The position numbers were made by a program, and so were the translations under genes. The notes under the pieces were generated by a model that worked only from the letters and a program-made list of their open reading frames with translations, was not told the origin of the DNA and ran no database searches. Positions 54,173 to 63,208 of a DNA stretch of 64,000 bases are shown piece after piece (position 1 is the stretch's first letter; every line of letters begins with the position of its first letter). The DNA comes from Streptomyces sp. V4I8. GTDB lineage: Bacteria; Actinomycetota; Actinomycetes; Streptomycetales; Streptomycetaceae. The stretch spans positions 124,001 through 188,000 of the forward strand of contig NZ_JBGCCN010000004.1 in assembly GCF_041261225.1 (NCBI RefSeq), given 5' to 3'.

Positions 54173-54586
54173 GTGGACGTGACCCTCAAGCAGCCGACCC
54201 GTGTCCGGCTCATCACAGGTGAGAACCATCAGATCCCAGTACCCGTGTCGCTGCGTTACGCGTCCGCCGACCCGTTCGCAGTTCATGTGCATTTCTTGCC
54301 CGACGTTTTTTACAACGACAGAAGCATGATTTGGTCTTTCGCCCGCGATCTCCTGGCGGAGGGGTTGCGCGCTCCTGCGGGAATCGGTGATGTGCGGATC
54401 TGGCCGTGTGGTCGTTTCCATACGATCGTAGAGCTGGATACTTCGCAAGGACTGGCCATGGTTCGCTTCGAGACGCCTGTTCTTCGCCGCTTCCTGCAGG
54501 ACTCGTACAGGGTGGTCGCTGCGGGAAGAGAGGATACGAACGCGGCACTGGAGCATAGCCTGGCGGCGCTTCTGGATGAGGTTTGA
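54173..54586 (+). CDS. SsgA-family sporulation/cell-division protein
   Basis: The conserved part runs from DVTLKQPTRVRLITGENHQI through VPVSLRYASADPFAVHVHFL, SMIWSFARDLLAEGLRAPAG, GDVRIWPCG and ETPVLRRFLQDSYRVV to LAALLDEV. This matches SsgA/SsgB-like proteins (SALPs), which guide septum placement and wall remodelling in sporulating actinomycetes. GTG 54173 has GAAGGG about 10 nt upstream; ATG 54083 would add 30 residues (MFRFFDGWLLRWVV) not seen in the family. At 137 aa the size is typical. It lies left of an IS1634-family element and has no obvious operon partner. Confidence 0.88.
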   Translation: MDVTLKQPTRVRLITGENHQIPVPVSLRYASADPFAVHVHFLPDVFYNDRSMIWSFARDLLAEGLRAPAGIGDVRIWPCGRFHTIVELDTSQGLAMVRFETPVLRRFLQDSYRVVAAGREDTNAALEHSLAALLDEV

Positions 54587-55001
54587 ACGACGGGGCCGTA
54601 CTCGTCAGTTGGGACGGTGACCTGCTTGGGCGGTGTGACGGCACGGTCTCGCCATGGTTTGCGGTTGGAGCGGGGGAGGGCTGCAGGTCGGGGCGAGCGG
54701 CTGTGGTTGCTGTCCATGGGGCACGCCCTCGAAGCCGATCAGATGACCCCGGCCAGGCAGGGCTGGCCACGGAGAGGTAGTTGAGTGGTCTCCCGGTAGC
54801 AGCTCTTACGGCTGTGTTCGGGGGACCCGTAGGTCCTCTTGGGTGTCGCCTTCGCACGAGGCCGTCGGCTCCTGTCCTCGTGCGCTGCTCGCGTTGCCAC
54901 GCCTCGTGTTCGAGGGCATCGGTCATCGCGGCGGCACACGTACCTGAGTTCCGCAGCTGCAGTGTCGCTATAGTCCACGAAAAGGTGTGTTGACCTGCGG
55001 A
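54587..55001. other. Intergenic region
   Basis: No gene is supported. Long minus-strand frames crossing this area are shadows of the SsgA-like gene. Confidence 0.4.
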
Positions 55002-56842
55002 TATGCGTGATCGCACGCCGGATCGGCGTGTGTCTAGGCGTGGGCGTTCGTGCTGGTCAGGCGGGTGTGCCGGGTTCCAGGGTGATGATGCGCTTGGGTT
55101 CGGTGACGCCGAGCTTGGCGAGGATGGCGCGCTGGGCGGTGCTGGTCTCGGTGCGCTGGCGGAAGGTTCCGGCAGGGCCGGTGAAGGTGCCGACGTGGAT
55201 GCGCTCGAGCTCCTCACGCAGGTTCAGCCAGGTGTCGTCGCAGGTCGTCTCGGCGATGCGGATCAGCAGCAACGCCAGCCAGCAGAGCAGGACATGGGCG
55301 CGTATCCGGTCTTCCTTGCGGTGGTAGACGGGCCGCAGATCGATGATCGTCTTCATATCGCGCCAGCCTCGCTCGACTTCCAGCAACTGCTTGTAGCCGG
55401 TCGCGATGTCCTCGGCGGACAGATGAGGGTCGCTGCACCGCAGCAGGAACTTGCCGTCCAGTCGCTCTTCGGCTTTGATCGCCGTCTTGTCGACCCGCAG
55501 CAGCCCGCCGGGGGTGGCGCGAAGGAAGCGGTGCAGGCCGGGCTTGGTGGACAGCTTCCCACGCAGTTCCGCGCGCTTGAGCGGCTTGAGCTTGTCGGAG
55601 TCCTTGATCGCTTCTTCGAGCTGGGCCAGGAGGTCGGCACGGATCGCAGCGTCGCGCTTGGCCTGGTCGGGGTTGTGGCAGATCACGAACCGGTCGGCGG
55701 TATCGGGGAGTTGGACTTGCTTGACCTGCATGTTGTCGGCCACGTGCGCGTAGCGTCCCTGGCGCGACAGGGCCGCTTGGGCGGCGGGTGAGCCAGAGCG
55801 GATCTTCTCGCCGAGGATGTAGTGGCCTCCGGCCCGCTGCAGGAAGCGGCGGTTGGTCTCGGAGGCGAAACCGCGGTCGGCGACCCAGACAACCCGGGTC
55901 AGCTTCCACTCGCGCAGGTCCTCACGGACCTGGCGGATCAATGCCTGGTCTGCGGTGTTCCCGGGCCAGCTCCAGATTCTGATCGGGATGCCGGTGCGAG
56001 TGACGGCCATGCCGATGACGACCTGCGGCAGGTCGGGTCGGTGGTCCTTGCTCTTCCCGTAGGCGCGGAACGACGCCGGTTTCTCATCGTCGCCGGTGCT
56101 TTCGGCGGCCTGGCTCGACTGCGTCGTGTCGGCCGGCTCGTCAGGAAGGCGGCGGCCGTGTTCGTCGCGGGCAGCGGGGGTGTCGGCTTCGCCGGTTTCG
56201 AAGTAGGTGCTGGTGGTGTCGAAGAACAGCAGGTCGACTTCGAGGTTGAGCAGGTCGGCGACCTGCCAGTAGACCTCTTCGGCGAGTCTGTCCTCGATCT
56301 TCAGGAGCCAGTCCATCGCCCGGTAGCAGGCGTCGTCGCTGGTGGCGGCGAGGCCCGGGATGTGGCTGTCGTGCTCGATCCAGCGGGTGGCAGCGAGCTT
56401 GGAGCTCGGTGCCAGGGCCCGGTTGGCGACCAGCGCGAACAACACCCGCTCGGCGGCCGGATCCAGACGGCTGCTCGTCAGGAGCTTCTTCATGACCGTG
56501 TCGATGCCGATGCGGTGCCACAGGCCATCCAGGGCGTGGGCGCCACCCATCGGCCGCGAGGCCAGGAACGTCAGGTCCGCTCCGGAGGTGGCCCGCAGGG
56601 CGGCGGCCGGGTCCAGGAGCTTGGCGAGCGAGGCGACCAGGCGCTCAATGCCGGCACGGTCGAGTTGGTCCTCGCGGCCGAAGCTGTGCAGCACCTGCGG
56701 GCGGGAGGTGCCAGTGGCGGCGTCCCACTCGTTGTGCGCCAGTTGCAGGTAGCGCACGGTCGAGCCGTCCTTGTTCTTCCGCGTCGTCGCCCGTACGTAC
56801 ATGGTTCCAGACCTTAACAGCATTACCGCAGCTCAACGCATA
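55002..56842 (-). mobile_element. Second IS1634-family insertion sequence (about 1.84 kb)
   Basis: The element is defined by its transposase gene. TATGCGT at 55002-55008 and its reverse complement ACGCATA at 56836-56842 are the best visible terminal repeats; the ends are therefore approximate. No target duplication is certain. Confidence 0.7.
55057..56802 (-). CDS. IS1634-family transposase
   Basis: The 581-aa product begins MYVRATTRKNKDGSTVRYLQ, the classical IS1634 start (the frame is open to 56823). It continues with VLHSFGREDQLDRAGIERLV. DDE residues are in LLFFDTTSTYFE (first D), VWVADRGFASE (second D) and LEVERGWRDMKTIIDLRPVY (E). The end is LLIRIAETTCDDTW. The reading frame is intact. 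It is only distantly related to the transposase at 10997. Confidence 0.93.
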   Translation of the reverse strand: MYVRATTRKNKDGSTVRYLQLAHNEWDAATGTSRPQVLHSFGREDQLDRAGIERLVASLAKLLDPAAALRATSGADLTFLASRPMGGAHALDGLWHRIGIDTVMKKLLTSSRLDPAAERVLFALVANRALAPSSKLAATRWIEHDSHIPGLAATSDDACYRAMDWLLKIEDRLAEEVYWQVADLLNLEVDLLFFDTTSTYFETGEADTPAARDEHGRRLPDEPADTTQSSQAAESTGDDEKPASFRAYGKSKDHRPDLPQVVIGMAVTRTGIPIRIWSWPGNTADQALIRQVREDLREWKLTRVVWVADRGFASETNRRFLQRAGGHYILGEKIRSGSPAAQAALSRQGRYAHVADNMQVKQVQLPDTADRFVICHNPDQAKRDAAIRADLLAQLEEAIKDSDKLKPLKRAELRGKLSTKPGLHRFLRATPGGLLRVDKTAIKAEERLDGKFLLRCSDPHLSAEDIATGYKQLLEVERGWRDMKTIIDLRPVYHRKEDRIRAHVLLCWLALLLIRIAETTCDDTWLNLREELERIHVGTFTGPAGTFRQRTETSTAQRAILAKLGVTEPKRIITLEPGTPA

Positions 56843-57328
56843 GTGATCAAGCGGAACGTGTTACTAGGCGATTCTGGCCTTTCCACCAGGCCGGAATCCC
56901 CTCACCTGCGACAACGCCCTCCTCCCTGCCAGGCCCCCGCCATTAACTGCGGAACGCAGGACGTACCGTGCTGAGGAGACTGCAGGCATGACCGAGGACC
57001 CGGTCGACGCGCCGCGACTGGTTCCATCTGCGGCGACGCGCGCCGTGGTGCTGGCCGCCCGCTAGGTGCAGTCGTCGTTCACCGCGTTTTTGCGCCGCGG
57101 TCAACGATCAAGCCTTCGGTGCACCCGCCTGCGCCGCCTGGCCGCCGCCTTGGCCTGGGCCGGACTGGGGGGTGTTCGCGTACAACCTCCAGTAATGAAC
57201 AGGCCGCCGGCCGGCCAGTGGGGCAGGGCCGTTCTGCAACAGCACACCGTCACCCCCGACCACTGTCTCAAAGCCACAGGGCCATGACGAATGGGGGGCG
57301 CGTTCCGGACGGTCGGCGGCCTACGGAA
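56843..57328. other. Intergenic region with a possible short peptide frame
   Basis: No gene is firmly supported. A GAGGAG site precedes an ATG at 56988 that opens only a 25-codon frame (MTEDPVDAPRLVPSAATRAV...), perhaps the start of a decayed gene. Confidence 0.35.
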
Positions 57329-58999
57329 TCAAGGGAGACGTGCAAGTCGGGTCACGAGTCCGGTGATGCCGGTCGTGTCCAGCCTGAGACCGGTGGCCCT
57401 CTCGTCCCTACGGTGCGTCTCGCCTGATGCACAGGTGCCGGTAGAAGTCTCGTCGGACGGCGACTCGCTTGCCGCACTCACGTCAGCGGCCTGCGCTCCG
57501 TGGGCCGTACGGACACCAGAGGTCAGCGTTTCACGCAAGGCACATGTGACGGCGGCGATGTCGGCGGAAGGCGGCTCCCTGAGTACGTCCGTGCGGGCTT
57601 CCGTACCCGGACTCTGCGCTTCATCCCGTACGGACGTCGTGGCCGGAGCCGTCCCGCCGTCCGCATCCGCGCCGGTCTCCGAATCCGAGCCCTGCGCCTC
57701 ATCCGCCGAGGAGGTGTCAGCAGAAGGCGCCCAACTCGCCTCAGTGGCGCCCGAACCATGTGTCTCGCTGGGTGCAGGCGTGCCCGCGGAAGGCGCCGCG
57801 CTCGTCACGCCGGCTTCTGGACCCGATGCCTGGGCGTCATCCGGCGTGCAGGCGGCAGTTGAATGCTCGGTGGTGGACTGCCCGCTCGTCTCCTGGACGC
57901 CCTCGACCCGCGCCGAAGTACGTTCGGGGCAGTTCTGTGTTTTGGTTGCCTCGGCGGCGGGCGCCTGTGGGGGCTGGGGCGGCTGCGAGACTGTCTCTTC
58001 CCGCACGGTGTCCGTGGTCCTTGCCGCAGACGAGGTACGAACCGGACCATTCTTGGGGGGCAGAGAGACCTGGATGGTGGTACTCGCCGCGGGCTGCGTG
58101 AGTGAGTCGCGACTGACATCGCCCACTTGGGTGGCTCTGTCAGCAGCGGGGGCGGGCAGATCCGAGACTCCCGATGCGTACCTGGCGTTCCATGCCAGTA
58201 CGGCGCGCAGGTACTCCTCCGAGCGGTTGTAGCTGAGAATCGCCTGATTCAACTGGTTCGGATCACTGAGATCTCGGTTATTGGCGCACAGGTAAGCAGC
58301 CGCCGTCGTGGCGGCATCGAAGATGTTGTTCGGGTCGGGAGTGGCCATCGGCCGTGTGGTCGTTGCCCAGCGACTCCATGTGGAGGGGATGAATTGCATC
58401 GGCCCCACCGCTCGGTCCCAGACCGGGTCGCCGTCAAGTACCCCGGCGTCCGTATCAGACAGTGCCGCGAACTGTCCGCCGTTGAGAACTGGACCCAGGA
58501 TCGGTGATGTTGTCGTTCCGTCCGCTTTCAGGAGGCCGCCCCTGGCATGGTTCGACTCGATTGAGCCGATAGCGGCGAGAATTGTCCAGGGGAGGTGGCA
58601 GCCCGGCGTCCGCCCTGCCTGCTCGTTGGCGGCGCGGCGGTATGCGTCGAGTACTTGGGCCGGGATGCCTGAATTATTGGTGGTCAACGGCAGGGAGGCG
58701 GCGACGGCTTCTGTGCGGGGCGTCGAGTTCCGCTTCTTGGCCTCGTCGGCGAGGTGCAGTTGTAGCGGTGGCTCCACGGGAGCGGTGGCTAAGTCCGGTG
58801 GGCTCGAAGCCTGTGCGGCGGCATTTTTCGCAGGAGGACGTGCTGTAGTCGGCCCGGGTTGCGAGATTGACGCGGCGAGGGCGCCTGCCGTGCAGGCGAC
58901 AGCCGTCGCGACCAGGATGATTCGCCGGATGCGGAGACCGCGCCCTCCTTCGGCAGGTACTTCCTCTTGCTGGTCAGAAGACGAACCGATGCCATTCAT
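57329..58999 (-). CDS. Membrane-anchored lytic transglycosylase with long disordered C-terminus
   Basis: AAGGA precedes ATG 58999. The 556-aa protein has a short cytoplasmic start, one helix (RRIILVATAVACTAGALAAS), a linker, and an SLT domain (residues 110-280). The catalytic Glu is in LAAIGSIESNHARGG, followed by RAVGPMQFIPSTW and NNIFDAATTAAAYLC, as in Streptomyces MltB-like transglycosylases. These cleave the glycan strand of peptidoglycan. From about residue 290 to the end the sequence is Ser/Thr/Ala/Glu-rich and disordered, with repeated T-S-x and S-E-T-H-x elements. That long tail is much longer than usual for the family and may span the wall. Confidence 0.88.
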   Translation of the reverse strand: MNGIGSSSDQQEEVPAEGGRGLRIRRIILVATAVACTAGALAASISQPGPTTARPPAKNAAAQASSPPDLATAPVEPPLQLHLADEAKKRNSTPRTEAVAASLPLTTNNSGIPAQVLDAYRRAANEQAGRTPGCHLPWTILAAIGSIESNHARGGLLKADGTTTSPILGPVLNGGQFAALSDTDAGVLDGDPVWDRAVGPMQFIPSTWSRWATTTRPMATPDPNNIFDAATTAAAYLCANNRDLSDPNQLNQAILSYNRSEEYLRAVLAWNARYASGVSDLPAPAADRATQVGDVSRDSLTQPAASTTIQVSLPPKNGPVRTSSAARTTDTVREETVSQPPQPPQAPAAEATKTQNCPERTSARVEGVQETSGQSTTEHSTAACTPDDAQASGPEAGVTSAAPSAGTPAPSETHGSGATEASWAPSADTSSADEAQGSDSETGADADGGTAPATTSVRDEAQSPGTEARTDVLREPPSADIAAVTCALRETLTSGVRTAHGAQAADVSAASESPSDETSTGTCASGETHRRDERATGLRLDTTGITGLVTRLARLP

Positions 59000-59442
59000 G
59001 ACAAAATCCTTCTGTGTGGACAGCGTTCCTCGGCGAGCCGCTCATCACGCGTTTTCCTCGCTGCTTTGCCTAGAGCTGTGTGATGAGCCGCTATGACTCG
59101 GTTTCGTCAAAATGGCGGGGAATCTCACTCGTCGGACTGACCTTCCTGCAGGGCTGCTCTGAACAGAAATGGCTTCTCGTGGACGGTAAGCTGTCCCCGG
59201 ACCTCGACTTCTGCCCATCTCAGATCGAACGGTCGATCCGCGACTCATTCCATGCAATCAGGCTGGCCGATCTTCGCTCATTCTGCTTTTTCTTGGCGGG
59301 CAGGGCGTGGCTCGTGGTAGTTGAGAGAAGGGGGCGTGGCAGAGTACGGCGGCGTGTGAAGCTCTTGTGACAGGCGGAAGTTCTCCCAGTTTCCGGCTGA
59401 GCAGGGGCTTCACATGCTCTTCGGGCGGCAGGGCCGGACGCT
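59000..59442. other. Intergenic region
   Basis: No gene is supported. A forward frame at 59080-59370 contains no recognised motif. Confidence 0.4.
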
Positions 59443-60027
59443 TCATCGGATGCGGCTGGGGCGATGGCGGCGGACTTGAAACCGCACATCGGCGTCAATC
59501 CGCCGCGGGAGGACCACCTCCCTTGCCTCGGTCAGAGTGTGCGTCGTGAAGTGCTCCAACACCTCGGCAGGTGAAGCGTCGTCAGCCAAGACAACATGGA
59601 CGCGAGCTCTAAGCCGGTACGGCCTGCCCACGAGGCGGACACGTGCCTGGACAACACCGGGCACGGATCGCGTCCGTTGTGCGATGGCGCTGGACAGACC
59701 GCTGCCGGACAGGGTGATCCCCTCGTTCCCCAACGGCAGGATGTGCATTCGCTCCCTGCGGACCTGCAGCGAGCACCAGCCCAGACACAGCAGAACCGCG
59801 GCGCCGAGTACGGCCGCCGCCACCGCAGTTGACCAGCCGTCGTCCCGCCAGCGTACGAGTGCGTCTCGATCCAGCCAGGCCGTATCGGCCGCAGCCACCG
59901 GCCACCAATGCGGAAGCCGGTCGCCACCCAGGAGGTCCGCAGCTGCGAGCACGGTTCCCCCAGCTGTCAGAGCAATCCCTGCGCAGGCAAGAGCAGTCCT
60001 GTTGATGCCGCTACGCACTCGGCTCAC
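59443..60027 (-). CDS. AmaP-like / DUF6286 membrane protein (alkaline-shock operon)
   Basis: AAGGAGGACCACC precedes GTG 60027 exactly, overlapping the end of the upstream gene by 17 bp. The 194-aa product has two hydrophobic segments (TALACAGIALTAGGTVLAAA; AVAAAVLGAAVLLCLGWCSL), then a soluble part with ITLSGSGLSSAIAQRTRSVP and VVQARVRLVGRPYRLRARVH. This two-helix plus small alpha/beta domain plan resembles the AmaP membrane anchors that accompany Asp23 proteins. It is the last gene of a four-gene operon. Confidence 0.75.
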   Translation of the reverse strand: MSRVRSGINRTALACAGIALTAGGTVLAAADLLGGDRLPHWWPVAAADTAWLDRDALVRWRDDGWSTAVAAAVLGAAVLLCLGWCSLQVRRERMHILPLGNEGITLSGSGLSSAIAQRTRSVPGVVQARVRLVGRPYRLRARVHVVLADDASPAEVLEHFTTHTLTEAREVVLPRRIDADVRFQVRRHRPSRIR

Positions 60028-61021
60028 GGTGGTCCTCCTTGCGCTTCGCACCTTCCTTTTGCGCGCGGTGCCGCTTGGGCCTTCGAGATGCCTGCACACC
60101 CGGTCCCGTGCTCATGCGAACTCGCAGGCGAGGTGCACGCCCCAACCCGTAGGTGTCAAGGGTGCGGTTGGCCGCCGTCACCATGGCCCGGTGAGCGGCG
60201 TCAGGGTCACCGAACTCCACAACAGCCCGCACTCGAGCCCGCCGGCGGCGCACGCGGACCCGTACCCGGGAGACGCCGGGAACGTTCAACACCGCCTGAT
60301 GCATCAGTTGCTCGGCCGAGTGCTGGTCAAGCGTCGAGCGGACACCACCGGCATCCGGTCTCATCGAGAGCAGGCGCCGTCGCCCAGGCAACACGGCGAG
60401 CAGCACCATCTGGATACCGAGCAGGGTCAGGGCGGTTCCCAGGGCCACTGTGAAGTCACCGGGGCCGTGGGTGGACAGCCATGTGAGCAACTCAGACCTC
60501 CAGGGCTCCTGTGGGCGCCCCTCACCTCGTAAGAGGATGAAGTCGTGCAATAACAGGGCGCAAGCCGCGGCTCCCGTAAGGGCTGCCAGCGCCGAGGGCA
60601 CGCGCCGTTCCGACCAGGTTCTCCCAGGGCGGCGCGTGACTGAACCCTGTGTTCCCGCAGTCACGGCAGACGCTGTTGGTTCGGATGCCCTGGATCGGTC
60701 GGGCACCGTCAGGGACCGTACGCGGATACGCGGTCGGGACACCTTGAGTCCGGTGAGCTCGGCCGTGCGCTCCGCCACGCACTGCTGCACGCGTCGGCCG
60801 GACTCCTCCAGAGCGGCTTGATACGGAAGCGCGAGATCGACCGATACCGCGATGCGGCCGCTTCGCGTCATCACCGTCGCGTCGGCGAATCTGACATCGC
60901 CCGCGGGCAGTGCCTCGGTCGCGGCGCGCTGGGCAACGCGGCGCACCACCCGGTCAGCCACTTCCAAGCGGCCTCTTTCCCCGGCTGCGACCGTGAGGCG
61001 CTCCGCTCGTGTCGTACTCAT
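60011..61021 (-). CDS. Asp23-like/DUF6286 membrane protein
   Basis: ATG 61021 overlaps the upstream stop (ATGA). The 336-aa protein starts with an Asp23-like domain (RLEVADRVVRRVAQRAATEA; GRIAVSVDLALPYQAALEES; VSRPRIRVRSL). Residues 145-235 hold two hydrophobic segments (ALAALTGAAACALLLHDFIL; VALGTALTLLGIQMVLLAVL). The C-terminal domain (QLMHQAVLNVPGVSRVRVRV, RAVVEFGDPDAAHRAMVTAA) is like that of the next gene. It ends in a very basic tail. It should sit in the membrane and bind the soluble Asp23 protein of the same operon. Confidence 0.8.
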   Translation of the reverse strand: MSTTRAERLTVAAGERGRLEVADRVVRRVAQRAATEALPAGDVRFADATVMTRSGRIAVSVDLALPYQAALEESGRRVQQCVAERTAELTGLKVSRPRIRVRSLTVPDRSRASEPTASAVTAGTQGSVTRRPGRTWSERRVPSALAALTGAAACALLLHDFILLRGEGRPQEPWRSELLTWLSTHGPGDFTVALGTALTLLGIQMVLLAVLPGRRRLLSMRPDAGGVRSTLDQHSAEQLMHQAVLNVPGVSRVRVRVRRRRARVRAVVEFGDPDAAHRAMVTAANRTLDTYGLGRAPRLRVRMSTGPGVQASRRPKRHRAQKEGAKRKEDHREPSA

Positions 61022-61230
61022 GGCAGCCTCTCGGAGCCGAGATCGCCCTGGCGACTCTCACGAGGCCCCAAGAGGTCCCGTAAGCCGATGCCACTGTCCA
61101 CAAGACGACCCGCGATCCCGCCAACCGCCCCCAGGGCCGCCACGAGCAGGAACGCCTGGAAGCCTCCGAACCAGCCCGCGAATCCCAGGGTCATGCCCAC
61201 GGCCAGTCCCACTACGCCTCTGTTCACCAT
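61018..61230 (-). CDS. Small membrane protein (DUF2273-like)
   Basis: GAGGTGA precedes ATG 61230. The 70-aa product has one or two closely spaced helices (GVVGLAVGMTLGFAGWFGGF; FLLVAALGAVGGIAGRLVD) and a short charged tail. Such small proteins accompany Asp23/AmaP genes. It is coupled to the downstream gene by a 4-bp overlap. Confidence 0.75.
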   Translation of the reverse strand: MVNRGVVGLAVGMTLGFAGWFGGFQAFLLVAALGAVGGIAGRLVDSGIGLRDLLGPRESRQGDLGSERLP

Positions 61231-61302
61231 TCACCTCACGTCGTCTCCGTCTCCCGGCCCAGCCGGACGTTTCCGTTGGCCGTACGTCCACTCCACACGC
61301 GA

Positions 61303-61794
61303 CTACTCCACACGCGACGCCTCTGCCGCGTCGCGCTCGTCCTCGGGCAGGCGGACGTCATTGACCGCCACGTTCACCTCGACGACCTCCAAACCCGTGA
61401 TCCGTTCCACGGCGGAGATCACGTTCTCCCGCACTTCCCGAGCGACATCGGGGATCGCCACCCCGTATTCGACGACCAGATCGAGGTCGACAGCGGCCTG
61501 CCGCTCGCCGACTTCGACCTTCACGCCACGCCCGACATGCGGACGCCCACCTGGTACCCGGTCGCGGACCGCCCCGATCGTGCGGGCGAGGCCACCACCC
61601 ATGTCGTGCACCCCAGGAATCTCACGGGCCGCCATACCGGCGATCTTGACAACCACTACGTCGGCAATCGATGTCCTTCCCCGCGAGTCGGCGGACTCCG
61701 CGACACCGGCCGCTCCCATGGTGTCGGTGATGCCCCCACCCTGCTCCCAGCCGGCCACGGCGGTTTCCGCCGGACTCGGGTCCTGCGTTGTCAT
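61303..61794 (-). CDS. Asp23/Gls24-family alkaline-shock protein
   Basis: CAGGAGG precedes ATG 61794. The 163-aa protein carries the family pattern: TSIADVVVVKIAGMAAREIPGV, HDMGGG, RGVKVEVGERQAAVDLDLVV, YGVAIPDVAREVRENVISAV and ITGLEVVEVNVAVNDVRLP. Asp23 proteins coat the inner face of the membrane and respond to envelope stress. It is the first gene of the minus-strand operon and is divergent from the sigma-factor operon across about 140 bp. Confidence 0.9.
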   Translation of the reverse strand: MTTQDPSPAETAVAGWEQGGGITDTMGAAGVAESADSRGRTSIADVVVVKIAGMAAREIPGVHDMGGGLARTIGAVRDRVPGGRPHVGRGVKVEVGERQAAVDLDLVVEYGVAIPDVAREVRENVISAVERITGLEVVEVNVAVNDVRLPEDERDAAEASRVE

Positions 61795-61937
61795 CGGTGC
61801 GCCTCCTGGATCGATGAGGAAACCTAGGGTCCCTTAATTCGACACGGCATTAGCGTATTCATTACGCGATGCACCGGTTTTTCCTTGTTGCGGAGGTAGC
61901 GTTCCAGTGCCGCGTAACCCACAGGGTGCTTGCCGTG

Positions 61938-62561
61938 ACACACAGCATGAGTCCGATCGAGAGGAGTCAATCGTTGCCGGCGCATGGGTACGAACCGCCG
62001 GACGATGCGGACGACGGTGAGCAACGAAGTGACGCTCTACTGACGGCTCGGGCCAGCGAGGGAGATGATGAGGCCTTCGAGCAGTTGGTGCGCCGCCACG
62101 GGCCGGTGTTATTACGGCTGGCCACGCGCCTGCTGGGCAGCAGGAGCGAGGCCGAGGACGCCGTACAGGAATCGTTCGTCAGCGCGTGGCGCAGACTGCC
62201 GGAATTCCGTGAGAACTCAGCATTCGGCACATGGATGTACCGCATTGTCACAAACCGATGCCTCAACGTGTTACGCGCACGGCGTCCAGTCGTCACCCTG
62301 GACGCGGTGTCCGAGCCCGCTGCCGCAGAGCATCAAGTCTCTCCGGCCCGAGCGGCGGAGGGACGCGCGGCTGTCGAGGCCCTGTCCAAAGCGATGGTCG
62401 TTCTTTCGCCGGAACAGCGGGTGTGCTGGGTTCTGCGAGAGGTGGACGGGTTGCCGTACGACGCTATTGCGGACATGGTCGGGATCAGCCAGGAGGCGGC
62501 CCGCGGCCGCGTCTTCCGCGCACGGCGCCAATTGACGGAGGCGATGGTCGCATGGCGATGA
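61938..62561 (+). CDS. ECF sigma factor
   Basis: GTG 61938 follows AGGGTG; the start is not secure (ATG 61947 and an upstream frame to 61869 exist). The 207-aa protein has region 2 (DEAFEQLVRRHGPVLLRLAT, SEAEDAVQESFVSAWRRLPE, GTWMYRIVTNRCLNVLRAR) and region 4 (LSPEQRVCWVLREVDGLPYD, IADMVGISQEAARGRVFRAR), separated by an Ala/Glu-rich linker. It lies next to a candidate zinc anti-sigma gene that overlaps it by 10 bp. The pair probably controls the divergent Asp23 operon. Confidence 0.92.
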   Translation, partial: THSMSPIERSQSLPAHGYEPPDDADDGEQRSDALLTARASEGDDEAFEQLVRRHGPVLLRLATRLLGSRSEAEDAVQESFVSAWRRLPEFRENSAFGTWMYRIVTNRCLNVLRARRPVVTLDAVSEPAAAEHQVSPARAAEGRAAVEALSKAMVVLSPEQRVCWVLREVDGLPYDAIADMVGISQEAARGRVFRARRQLTEAMVAWR

Positions 62562-63208
62562 ACGCGGACCAGAGTGCCGGCCCGCCCGATGGCACGACGG
62601 GCGAGGGCGGGGCCGACGAAGATGAACGCCTGCCCTGCGGCCGGGAACTGGCACAGGTGTGGCAGCAGTGGGAGGACGGGCAGGGCGACGCCCATACCCG
62701 CGCCTGCCCGCACTGCAGCGCCGCCCTGGAGGAACTCGATGGGCTCAAGGATGTCGTGCGCCGTGTGCGGGACGAGGAGCCGGTGCAGGAGGACACCAGC
62801 GCGCTCGTGGAGCGCGTGATGGACGTCGTACACCTCGAACTGCGACCCGGTCGGACACTGCCGCTGGGAACGGACGCCGAGGACACCTGGATCGTGGAAG
62901 CGGCGGCTGCCAAGGCGTTTCGCGCTGCCGCCGACTCGTTGCCGGGCGTGCGTGCGGGCAGCTGCCGCATCGCTCCACTCCACCCCGCTGCCGGCCCTCG
63001 GCAGCGTACGCGCGGCCCTGTCAAGGTGCGCATCGAAGTCGTGATCGACATGACCGACAATCTCCAGGACGCCGCGGAACAGGTGCGTAAGCGGCTGCTC
63101 GTGACAGCGCAGCGGGCCCTGGGCATGCAGGTCGGCTCGGTGGATGTCGCGATCGTGGACGTCCTCGATGGCGAGGGCCACGGGGAGGGGCGAAACCGGT
63201 GGCGGTAG
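62552..63208 (+). CDS. Candidate zinc anti-sigma factor fused to an Asp23-like domain
   Basis: GGAGG lies 10 nt before ATG 62552 (ATG 62558 is an in-frame alternative that overlaps the sigma stop as ATGA). The 218-aa product has near its start LPCGRELAQVWQQWEDGQGD, then HTRACPHC: H-x-x-x-C-x-x-C, the zinc-binding core of ZAS anti-sigma factors. The second half (VEAAAAKAFRAAADSLPGVR, GPVKVRIEVVIDMTDNLQDA, VSVDVAIVDV-type end) follows the Asp23 fold. No membrane helix is seen, so it would be a soluble anti-sigma factor with a built-in Asp23-like sensor. Binding to the adjacent sigma factor is inferred. Confidence 0.75.
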   Translation: MAMNADQSAGPPDGTTGEGGADEDERLPCGRELAQVWQQWEDGQGDAHTRACPHCSAALEELDGLKDVVRRVRDEEPVQEDTSALVERVMDVVHLELRPGRTLPLGTDAEDTWIVEAAAAKAFRAAADSLPGVRAGSCRIAPLHPAAGPRQRTRGPVKVRIEVVIDMTDNLQDAAEQVRKRLLVTAQRALGMQVGSVDVAIVDVLDGEGHGEGRNRWR

